Positions 32,383-42,436 of a stretch of 64,000 nt of DNA are shown one piece after another. Each line of letters begins with the position of its first letter. The first letter of the stretch is position 1. Position numbers and translations under genes: made by a program. The notes under the pieces are model-generated. The model had not been told where the DNA came from and did no database searches. It was given only the letters and a program-made list of their open reading frames with translations. The stretch comes from Takakia lepidozioides (taxonomy: Eukaryota > Streptophyta > Takakiopsida > Takakiales > Takakiaceae): the NCBI GenBank assembly GCA_030704615.1, contig CM060734.1, positions 40,936,042-41,000,041 on the forward strand. The letters are read 5' to 3'.

Positions 32383-32524
32383 GACATAAAAAGCTTGTGG
32401 AACAACTCCTGTGTAAAAACAATGCAAACAAAGAATCCAAAAGGCATTTAATAATTGTGCACAACTCATATATTTACAACTAAAAATGTAAACAACTAAA
32501 AAAATAAAGCTCAATGAAAGGGAG

Positions 32525-33000
32525 TTACAGGCGGGTAATGGTGGCTGGTTGGCAGGTCCCTCCCTACTTTGGGCTCCCTCCCTCTCATGCAGAATCTGCT
32601 ATAACAGAAGCCAAAGGGGCTATCTCATCAACCCCCAATTGTATCAAGAATTAAAAAAATTTAAAGAAAGGGAAGATACTTACCAGTGATGATCAATGTG
32701 GGCTGGTTGGCGGGCCCCTCTTTGCTTGTGCTCCCTCCAATATAAAATCTACCATAGTGGAGCAAGGGCTATCAGCCCCTTGGTATATCATCAAAGAAAA
32801 CAGGAAAAAAAAAAGAAAAAAAAAGAATGATGATCAATGATTACCATGGACCAAGGGGCCTAGGTTGCAGGTGGGCCCTCCTTGCTCGTCCTCCTAAACT
32901 TGTGCACCACATGCCATAGCAGAAAAGGAGGAAGCTGATTAGCTTCATGGTGAACTAAAGCTAAAACAGTAAAAAAACCAAAAGTGGTGGATGCTTACCA
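32525..33000. repeat. Three imperfect ~160-bp tandem units inside the hAT element
   Basis: Units near 32530, 32695 and 32850 share TGGCTGGTTGGCNGG(T/G)CCC-type starts, CTCCCTCC or CTCCT blocks, and an A-rich end followed by a TTACCA step. On the minus strand each step is TGGTAAGTA/TGGTAATCA-like, resembling splice donors. They lie upstream of the transposase start. Confidence 0.55.
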
Positions 33001-33229
33001 ACGTCACTAACTCTACTTGCTACAGCATTGACATCCACTCGATTGCTTAGATCATTCTCTTTTGAAAAGCCCTCTTCAATAGCTGAACAGCACTTGGAGA
33101 CGACTGGAAGACTAAATCACTGACAACCAAGACCAGGTTGACTTTCAAGTGAAGACAGCCAGAATGCAGTGCCACGTGGAGTAGCCAGAAACTATGAACG
33201 AGAGAGCCCCTGAAGGAGAGGATGGAAGA

Positions 33230-33660
33230 GACGGGGGATGGCTGCTCACATACCTCCTCTCGCCAGTCAACATTGTTCAAGATTCCCTGACACACAGCGA
33301 AAAGAGAACACCCTCGTACAAACCTGCATAAGCACCTTATTCAGCTCCACCTGTAGCTATCCTACCATCCCACAATACAACTTCTTGGAAATGAACAGTG
33401 CGGAGACCCCTCACACAGGGTGAAAATCAATTCTGCCAATACAATAACCCACAGAATGGTGAACAAAAGAAAAGGGGGTTACCTCACTCGCTGCAAAACC
33501 TGGGTAAATCTGGAAGGAGCTCACTGAGTGCCCGTGGTTCAAACACATTTCCCGAAAGTATGTGTTGCACCTGCCACATATACAGGAACAGTCAGGCGCC
33601 AAGGTTCTGTATAAATCTCTGTTGCACGATGAACAACATTGATCATGGCAATAGACACTG
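33230..33660 (-). other. Exon-like segments of an unrecognised gene inside the hAT element
   Basis: On the minus strand: CAG, a block reading HILSGNVFEPRALSELLPDL (about 33600-33520) and a GTAACC donor; CTACAG, VELNKVLMQ and GTTTGT (about 33352-33326); CAG, GILNNVDWREE and GTATGT (about 33289-33257). Each is bordered by AG and GT, but I cannot name the protein, and one block runs into a TGA before its donor. Possible captured gene fragment. Confidence 0.35.
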
Positions 33661-34334
33661 AGGCAAGGAAGCAACCTACTGTCATTACGCCCCAACCAAC
33701 TTGCTATCCATTATGTGCTGCAAAAGTACAGATTGGTCATACAAAGCTAGCCTGGCTGTCATCCAGATTGTACAACTAAGCACCGTACAAGAGAGGGGCA
33801 GAAGCTGACCTCTTTCTGGGTTAATTCTTCTCGGTTGGTCTGAATTCATCTAGATTATGTAGCTAGCATTTGTTGACCAACTACAGCGCGAGGTGCAAAC
33901 CTGCAGAATCTATCTCACTGTACAACCGATTTGATCTTCGGGGAGCAGCAGCAGTTGTGGTCTATTTCTTCGCTGCTCCAATATATTGTCCAGGTGACTT
34001 GATGTGGGCCATTCTGCACTTGCGCTGTCTGAGTCAATACACTTGTCTTGCTGCTCACTCTAGATAAGCAAATTACTCATAGGGCCCTCGTTCTGAACAG
34101 CACATGGGTAAGCGCATTGATCTTTCGTGTTATGGTGCAGGGGCATGCTCTCCGAGGTGGGATTAATCAGAACAGGAAGGTGAAGAGGGACGGGGAGGGG
34201 GTTCTGGAAGGCTAAGCTGCAGCATCAACTTGCACTGGCCTATTAACCAGGATTAGCCATGCCAGACACAGACCCTGCCTGCAGGGGGGCCTTTCCCTCA
34301 GAGAGGGCGTACCTCACGCTGGTGAAGCCACGAG

Positions 34335-35760
34335 AGAAACAAGAGATTGTACTCATAAGACGTTGTTTGCCGTAGCCTTGTGGCCATTGACCCCGCGCCC
34401 AGTTTGAGCGGGAACAAAAGGAACAGAACCTACCTCCGTCAGGGGCTGACGTTGGTAGTAAGACTTACCATCGTATAAGGAATTAATCCGGGTTTTCCAT
34501 ATATCCTCTAGAAAACCCTTCACACAAGCATCAATCTGCTGTGTGTGATTTGCCCAAAAACTAGGCCTCAAGAGGGCCTGGGCTTTTGGCTCAGCCTCGA
34601 AACTTTCAAAGTTGGTAAACAGGGGTACAGGCACAATTCCCTTGATAAAATTGAAGAGAGCCTCTCTTTGGTGAGAGAAACCCGGACAGCGTATCAGAAA
34701 TGAATACTGTCTTCAGATTGCCCACAGAACGGACAATTGCACTCTCCCTTTCCTCTCTGCTTCTGTTTGCTGTTCAAAGGTAGGCTTCCTGCCCTGAGTT
34801 TAAATTTCAGTCTAGTGCCGAGAGTGGGTAGACCCTTGAGGTCATCCAAGATGTCCACCCCCATGTCACTGACTGGAAACAAGTTCAGGGAAGTTCTCTG
34901 CCTAACTTCATTTTCATCAGACAATCTCATGGCAACAGACATGGCCTCAGACACTATAGCCTCTAAGGCAGATTTATCCAACAGGGTCAAGACTTGCGGA
35001 TCCAGATCCAGGTCCTTGAGAATCTTTTCTACTCTCTTCTGCCAGGACTTAGCCTGTTTGACAGGGCGGTCCTGTTTCCAAGATATAGAGTCGATCAACT
35101 TAGGATATCTGGTGTTGGGCATATGTTGCAGCTGACCCCACCATCTGACCTTGAATTCATCTCGTCGGGAGCTTAAGGATGGAATGCCAAACTCACCCCG
35201 AACAGCCACATTGGCTGTTTTGGAGCATGCTGACATACACTCCTTAAGCACCCCCACTTGAATGGATTCTAGAGACTTAGCCTGGTTGGAGTTATCAACC
35301 CATATAGCAGATCCGTACTCCAAGGCAGGTCTAATAACGCGACAAAGCATGGTTTTCTTAACCTCAGAGATGACCCCTCTGCAGTGGAAAAAATTTAGTG
35401 AGCCCCAGAGCTTTGCCCTTGCCAGTTTGAACAACTTTCCGGATATGTGCATCCTAACTACAAACGGAGGAAAACTCAACACCCAGGTAAGTGTAGGAAG
35501 GGAGGACCGGGATCTCTTGGCTACCCCACTGCCACAAGATCACTTCCTCCCTCTCCTCTGTCGTTGAATGCTACCACTGCACATTTGCTGACATCCAGGA
35601 AAAAAACATAAGTGGGTTTCCCTTCTTTTTTCCTTCCCTGAATAATCTGGCTTAGAGTGAAGATATGATCCACACAGCCCCTGTTTCGCCGAAAGCCGAG
35701 AGAAACAAGCCGAGAGAAACAAGAGAAAAGAGAAGAGAGAGAAGGTAAGCTGCGAGAGAG
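34335..35760 (-). mobile_element. LINE family B, 5'-truncated and internally deleted, nested in hAT
   Basis: At about 35720-35580 the minus strand reads RT motif LGFRRNRGCVDHIFTLSQII and YVFFLDVSK. It then jumps to the thumb and C-terminal region, so the RT core with its YADD box is deleted. It ends at the LINE B terminal block 34345-34400 and a GAGA-rich tail. Confidence 0.88.
34694..35482 (-). pseudogene. LINE family B ORF2 C-terminal region
   Basis: 262 residues: LFKLARAKLWGSLNFFHCRG, MLCRVIRPALEYGSAIWVDN, RWWGQLQHMPNTRYPKLIDS, then a Cys-rich end CNCPFCGQSEDSIHF. The His-Cys completion and the last ~100 residues (FLEDIWKTRINSLYDG) follow in another frame at 34634-34353. It differs clearly from LINE A in sequence but shares the domain plan. 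Confidence 0.85.
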
Positions 35761-36529
35761 GAGGGAGAAACTAAGGAGGCCAACCACCAGAGGGCCTGTA
35801 GGATACGGTAGAACTTGAACCAAAACCAGCATTGTTTTAGGGGGTGTGGGAGCCAAGGAGCTCACGAGAGAGAGGAAAGAGACTGGTGTGTGCATTTGTG
35901 TCTTAGGGTGCGGAAAACCTCATGTAAAGAATCCGTTTATCCTCATAAGAAATTGCCCTTGCATTCACTCCATACATATATGCATCGTGAAAATGGAGGA
36001 GAGAGACTGAATGACAAGTTATATACGCTTCGAGACAGTCTGAGCAGAAGTATTACCCGGCGCTATTCTGGCACTCTCCCCGCCATGCCTTCGTTCCGTT
36101 TTCCTTTGCTTCTTCCTGAATCCGGTCGAGTTGAATCACGACCCCACCAATGTATTGCACAACACAAGCGTCCGACACGGATTCTCTCCTAAGCTGCTTC
36201 TACCAGAATCCACATTACTGTAATCAGGCATACAGCGTGAAACATATCATACTCCCGCTCTCCCCTTCCCTGCCTTGTTTCTCCCGAAACAAAGTAGAAA
36301 CGTTGTGACCCAAACAAATCACACGCCCCTCCCACACTTCCATCTCTCCCCTGTCCGATCCTTCAACGCAGACGCATGCTACAAAGCCCGAATTCACAGT
36401 GAGATGGAGATGGCAAGCCAATGATGTGGCCTTCTGGGACTATTGCAGCACTACGGCGTGGCCGATTACCTTCCACTTCGCCGCATCATGAACCGCGCAC
36501 GTAGAGACACTTAGGGCTACAGCCCAGGG

Positions 36530-36755
36530 GTGGAACCGGAACCGGAACCGGAACCCTAAACCCCAAACCCCAAACCCGGTTCCCACACATGTGGTCGTAG
36601 CTGGAACCGCCGGTTCCGGTTCCCACACAATCCTGGATTTCCGGTTCCGGTTCCGGTTCCGGTTCCGGTTCTGCGCAGGCGGGTCCGGTTCCGGTCCGGT
36701 TCCACATAACCGGAACCGGAACCGGCGGTTACCCGGGGCCCAGGCGGGTAACCGC
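36530..36755. repeat. Right subterminal repeats of the hAT element
   Basis: Runs of GGAACCGGAACC and CCGGTTCCGGTT, plus three CCCCAAACCC-like units. Long frames here are only translations of the repeat. Confidence 0.85.
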
Positions 36756-36779
36756 CCAACACTGGTCGGGACAAACAAA

Positions 36780-37300
36780 ACCAAAGTATGGTCGTCCTAA
36801 CCAAAGAGGGAAAAAATATATAAAAATTGCATGGCAATTGTCGTCGTTACCAGATGGTTGCCTAGTTAATACTAAACTACCACTGTCGCTAAAAGGTTGC
36901 CCGAACCCTAATTAATTAATTAATTGATTGGTAAAAATTGCATAACCACCGTCGTCCAGTTGTCAACAGTCCTGAGAGGTCAAAAGAAAAACACAATAAT
37001 GTTTTTTTAAAAATCTAAAAAAAACCACTAGTCACCGCTGTCCGACGGTCGCTCGGCCATCGCCATCGGAAGCGGTTGCCTTAACCCAAAAAATTAACAA
37101 AAACAAAAAAAAAAAAATCACATAGCCATCGTCGATCGTCTGGCCATCATCATTGTCTAACGGTCATCAAACCAAAATAAAAAACAAAACAAAAACAAAA
37201 ACCGCATACTTATCATCGTCCGGCTGTCGCTGTCGCCCAACGGTCGTCCAGACCCAAATAATAAATAACAATAAATAATATTGTGCAGCCGCCGTCATAC
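36780..37300. repeat. Diverged repeats with CGTCG/CGACGG modules and A-rich spacers
   Basis: Successive modules such as GCCATCGTCGATCGTCTGGCC, CGGCTGTCGCTGTCGCCCAA and GTCCGACGGTCGCTCGGCC, separated by AAACAAAAA or AATAAATAA. No genes. Resembles 60790-61130 in inverted sense. Confidence 0.5.
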
Positions 37301-37405
37301 ATCGTCGGACGTCGGCGTTCACATCTCAGCAGAGAATCCCTGTTCAGGACCTTATACATATCATGCTGTGTTTCATGAATACTGGTCGGTGACGACTAAT
37401 AATCG

Positions 37406-39783
37406 GTTGGGGGGGGGGGATGTGACGAGCCTTTTTTACGCACGGCCAGAGTGACGACATACTAGCCTAGAGGGTTGTGGCAAGTTGCGGTGTAGGTTGG
37501 GCTCAACGAACCGCCTACCCGGCTACGGTAAATGGATGGATCTAAACAGTCTAACTTCCTACTGGCAAAGCAAAGCTTAACAACTCCACTTCACAGGGCG
37601 ATTTGCGTTTCCTAGTCCTACATTTTGTTTATGGGTTTTCTACGTCTTTAATCGTAATTGTCTTCCAAGTCTTTGTTTATTACTACTTCATACATGTCTG
37701 GACTCCCAACACGCTTATAGCCGGGACGAACCTTCAAATCCCTTTACGAAACGAATCCTGAGCCCAGGGAGACGGAGATCATCTATCTCCCGCCCATTGC
37801 CCCCCCCTAAATCCCGAGGCGGATTAATTTCATACATCCTAGGAATGGACCAGATCCGCTTTCCCAAGTCAGTCTTCCCTGCTTAGAGCGATCCAAGTTC
37901 CAACCTCAATAGTCAGTCCATCGGGTGAATGATAACAATTCAAACCTCTAGATAATTCTCGAGATCTAATAAAACAATGGCCGTTCATTGGCCCAAGGCC
38001 CCCCCAACGGTCGGGTACTTGACTCCAAATATTTTCGACGAAAATAGACGATACCTCCCTTAAAACTTTTGTTTTTAAGTTAAGGGGTACGGATAAGATC
38101 CCTTATTAAAGACGAATTACCCTGCTGAATAAGAAAGAACAAATAATTAAAATCTTCTTACAAATGCATGAAATTCGTAGAAATAGAGAATCATCGTAGG
38201 ATTCTGGAGAAAACTAAATTGCCCTCAAGGTACCAAGGGAACGCCCTGGGAATGTCCTTTATGCCGGGAGCATTGGGGAACTGCTCTCCATTTGGGAGCG
38301 CCCCTAAATTCTTATACCAAACCAATCAATAACGCATTAGCAACTTAAACAATCACCAGGTCAGGATGAATGAAATCTGCCGCCCTTCAGTTTTTCATCT
38401 GATCGCCCTTTGATGTGTAAACAATGAATAAAACATTCAGTGGGTCCCAGGGTCCATTTCCTGCGCCTCTTCCACCTACTTCCATTATAATCTAATTAAT
38501 TTATGCAAGCAACCAGCCTACAACGAAGTTGAAATATGTCATCTTCTACTTTGTGAAACCTCTACCAGGGACTCTCTAATCCCTGTCTCTGGGCTTTCTC
38601 TCTCTACCTGTGGCATCTACCCGTGAGCCGTGCTTTCACAAGCCCCGGGATACATATCAAACTGATGGCCTCAATAGAGCCTATCCAATGGTTCCAACCA
38701 TTTCTTATCATTTGCTAAAACACGCATTCATTCCCATACAAGAAGAACACCATGAATAGTGCACAAGAAATCAAAGGCATAGAGAGAAAATCCCCCTTAA
38801 AATATCAGTATCAGGGACCAACAGTCCCTAGAGGGGTCCGTCGTAATATCCAGCGATTAAAACCGATATCCCGCGGTCAGCGCTATGTGGCACGGTGTGA
38901 CTGGCCCGCCGCCGGCGCAGGTCTAGCGGGTAATAGCAGGCTCCATCGTCTCTGCTGCTCGTGTCGTACCTGCATGGGCCCAGCTATGGTATCTGGTGCT
39001 GCCACACAGTGTACCAGCAACCTGTACCTTGCTCCAAGGGTCAACTCCCCCCACAGGGGAAGGCCGCGCCATCCGTGTTAGATGCGCATTTCCATGGCGA
39101 CTCTAGGCAACCTCATTGGTTGATCGCCTAAGGCGCCGGCACTTTAGTGCTGGGCTCCGCCTTTTTTAGCAGCTCTCTACAAAATAGCTTAACCACTTAT
39201 AAAGCTAGTTAGCACTGCCTCCCATGGTCCTCTATGGCCAGGGGGCTTATGAACATAGATATGAACTCAATAATATGGAAATTTTGGCAATAGCTTCGCT
39301 GTATCATGCAATATGGCCGTTGCCACTAAGCTAGAAAGAGAAATTTGACAAGAGCTTCGCCACTTCATGCAAGCTCGCCTTCTCCTTAAACATAATAATG
39401 AACATCTACCCTCATTTTCATGACGTAATTGGGTTAGATTCCTAAGGCCCTGTCTCCTAGGGCTTCACACATGTGCTCTTCACACATGCACATAGAGATG
39501 CACACACATCCTCTTTGAAAGAGGTTAGTTTTTATAGATTTCTAGCAAGCAATGTTATAAGGTCCCTTCTTGGAACAAGCTTGAACAACAAATGAAACAA
39601 ACGAATTCAAAGGTTTAGATAATATGGTAAGTCACCCTATGAAACAAGTGGTGCTTGGGATGCACTAAATCGCTCGGTAGAATGGTACTCAAATCTGATC
39701 CTCCTCCGGCACTCATACTTGTCCTCAACTCTCCCACTTCATGAAGCGTTTCCTCTACTTCTTGCCTCAAATGGCTACAAGGC
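37406..39783 (+). repeat. Polypurine tract and long LTR-like repeat
   Basis: GGTTGG followed by G and a final A (37406-37420) precedes TGTGACGAGCC at 37421, the layout of a polypurine tract and LTR start. The stretch 38263-39783 is repeated, diverged, at 52847-54380 in the same orientation. I could not fix the right end or see coding sequence of the parent element. A shared ATGAATAGTGCACAAGAAAT frame (38752, 53336) is not clearly a gene. Confidence 0.5.
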
Positions 39784-40801
39784 CTTGAGCTAGGACTATC
39801 TTGCTCTCACTATTCTACTACTAGAGAGCCACAAGCTCAACTCTCTAGGATCTAGCTCCCTCAAGCTCAAAACAAACTACACAAGCAAGAGGCCAAAACA
39901 AATAAGACTAGATGAAGAACAAGAGGAGTCTGTTCTTCTTTTATTGTGTTTTTGGGGTCTCTTAAACTAGTGAAATGATAGTCTTAAACTATTATTTCCT
40001 ACATGAGTTTATGATTTGAAAACGATAGAACACCATAAAATAATAATCATGGATGGAAAACTTTGGTGTTAATGATAAATCTGGTTTTTCATCCATCCAA
40101 TGGATGACCAGTTAGCGCTAGGTTATCTTCTCATCCCTCCAGCTTGCAGGTCGAATTTCCAGTTTTTATCCATTGGATGAACTAGAACTACATTTAATCG
40201 CCTTTCGCAACTGCCTCCGGCTTGATAATTTGATGTCGTCTGTCAGCACCTCCAAAAATCCCCAAACTTGGTAACAAATTATAATTAGATGCCTCGTAGC
40301 TGCCCGTAAACTCTCAAGGGAATCGGGGAAGAAAAACCACACCTCTGATTGGTTTCCATGGTTTCGCCATATAGGCAGTCTGCCGCTTCCTGGCATTAAA
40401 AATACTGGTGGTGCCCCCAGAGAGTCTTTGGCCCTGCCACTGGGTCACAGATCATTTGGAGTTCCCTCCTACACTCTTTGCATCACTGAGGAGTTCAAAA
40501 TTTCGTCGGGAAGCTCCTTCACCCGTCGTTTGTTTCGATGCAGCACTTGCTTTGTCGCGATATTTCACCGTTGTACATATTATTTCCTCCAATTGCCAAG
40601 ACCCCGCGCCGCGTGCTTCTACTGGACTTGAAAGGCGGGAGAATAGAGAGATCGCAATCCGGGACTGGAACAGTCGTCATGTATTGTTTCGAACAGGTGC
40701 ATGTTGTCGTTACTGGTACCGAATTGACAACCTAACTTGCTGTCGATGCAGCTCCCTACAGTCATTTTGACTCCAGAGCTCTTCCATGGTTGTCTCAGAC
40801 A
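39784..40801. other. No gene seen; left flank of the young Ty3 insertion
   Basis: Scattered short frames only. The target site TAATC at 40802-40806 ends this stretch. Confidence 0.5.
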
Positions 40802-40806
40802 TAATC

Positions 40807-41530
40807 TGTCGCACACCTCAGTTCGGTAAACTCCCCTTCAAGTCATAGTTACTCGCTTTGATGCGCGCGCCTGACTCCCAACCTGGCCGCCGGGCCAACT
40901 TGGAGTTTCGGCTACTCACCGGGACATAACGGTCCCCTTCCGCTTCCCTCTAAACCCTCCACCTATTTGGGACTAGGAGAATTCCCTTTGGTAGATGGCA
41001 GTCCGGAACAGCTCCCCACTCTTTGGTCGCTTTCCGGCTCGCTCGCTTACTCACTAGTTTTTGGTCGCCAACGGGCTTGCACCGTTCTCGGGGTTACTAC
41101 TCCCTATATATACTTCTGTAGCTGTCCGCGGGGGTTTCATAACCAGCCATGCCATTTTATGGCGAACCACCACGAAAACCCTCGACTCCCGGTGGTGAGT
41201 CGCGGTGAGTCTTGGCCCACTCACCGCGGCCCCAATGGACCGTGATGAGTCCCAAGACTCCCCACGACTCCCACCTCGAGGTCTCCACCCCATGGTGAGT
41301 CCTATGCCACCCCCACTAAGTCCCACTAAGCTACCACCACCCCTTGTGGAGCCACCTCCACCGCAACCCGGTGTGCGGGGCTCCACCTAGTGAGCGCCTC
41401 CGCCTCCTTGAGTGCCTTGGGCACACAAGGGTGCTTCAGCCCCCCCTACCTATCGCCGCCGCTGCCCCCACCACAGGGGCAGCCCCTCATGTGTCCCGAC
41501 CCCCTGCCCTCAAGGCAAAGGGCCGCGACA
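40807..41530 (-). repeat. 3' LTR of the young Ty3 element
   Basis: 724 bp, ending in the palindromic TGTCGC...GCGACA. The minus strand has TATATATAGGGAG near 41115, a plausible TATA region. Frames inside it are not genes. Confidence 0.95.
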
Positions 41531-42436
41531 CACACCCCTACCAACAGGGAGTCGATGTCCTCATCGACTTGTCCATTTTGTAGAAACGAACATCCAAGTT
41601 GTGGCGTCCCACATCAAGGAGTTTGTTTCCGTACCATGGCGTCCCATGGCAAAGAACCAAACCCCACACTTGACTCCACTCTCCACTAGCTAGTTCGGCC
41701 GACTTCCTCCAAGTCCCGGCCAAGGGTGGAGCCTCTCCAGCTTCTCCCAGTGCACTCTTCTTGGCCTACTTCAAGGCCAAGGAACGATCCTCCCCGAGGA
41801 TCGAATCGCCTTACTGCAACAACATTGCTTGCGATCGCTCATGATGCCGCTTTTGGCATCACCTTGAGCAAGGGTTCACCTGGAACCCTCTTTGACTAGG
41901 AAGATAACCTTGAACCAACCGTGCGCCCCAATCACTACAATTGGGTCCGCCTTGGAATGCTGGCCTGAGGTACGGGAACACGCCGAAGCCGCACTACGAC
42001 TTCGTCCCGAGGCTACACGATTATAGTACGTGAACGGAAGCACGTAGCTTCCGCGTTAGCCCGCACTACAAGGCAACCCCCTCGGTAGCGCAGTTATAGT
42101 ACGCGCACGCGCCAGGTGCGCACTAGCACTTGAACTCCCAAATAAGGCGCAAGTTTCCTTGCCCCTTGGATGGGAGTCACCCGATTTCGGCACTGCGCAA
42201 ACACACGATTAACCCAATTTACCTCTCCCACTTTTGTAAGCTAGCATGCATTCTACACACCAGCCAACCACACCATGCATCACCATTCCAAACACAATAG
42301 GACGCACAATATTTGGAACCCATTTCCTTTATCACAAATTTTTGTACAATACAAGTTTTTGCAATCGGATTCCTGAGCTAGCTAAACCGGGCTAAGCATG
42401 CATTTCCTCCCCCACGCTCCAAGGTTGATGTCCCCA
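41531..42436 (-). other. Untranslated region between pol and the 3' LTR
   Basis: About 900 bp without a convincing frame. The run next to the LTR on the minus strand is TAGGGGTGTG, a weak polypurine tract. Confidence 0.6.

Larger units (their letters stand above)
29304..36764 (-). mobile_element. hAT-superfamily DNA transposon, 7461 bp, with 8-bp duplication
   Basis: Terminal inverted repeats CAGTGTTGGGCGGTT at 29304 and its complement ending 36764. Both are flanked by GTCGGGAC (29296-29303 and 36765-36772), a perfect 8-bp target duplication as expected for hAT. The minus strand carries a hAT transposase with BED finger and hATC dimerisation domain. Both ends hold dense GGTTCCGG subterminal repeats. 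The 4.2 kb between the transposase N-terminus and the right end is filled with tandem repeats, exon-like segments and a LINE B copy, so part of it is nested insertion or captured DNA. Confidence 0.92.

Noticed and set aside
36440-36837. ORFs of 60-114 aa rich in Arg, Asn, Thr and Gly
   Set aside because: Translations of the GGTTCCGG subterminal repeats in all frames.
38752-39081. ORF starting MNSAQEIKGI, with a counterpart at 53336
   Set aside because: Only the first ~50 residues stay similar between copies and frames then diverge; it lies within the LTR-like repeat, so coding status is doubtful.
40967-41693. Several overlapping plus and minus ORFs in the LTR, repeated at 47215-47857
   Set aside because: They are frames within the GC-rich LTR of the young Ty3 element, shared by both LTRs, not genes.
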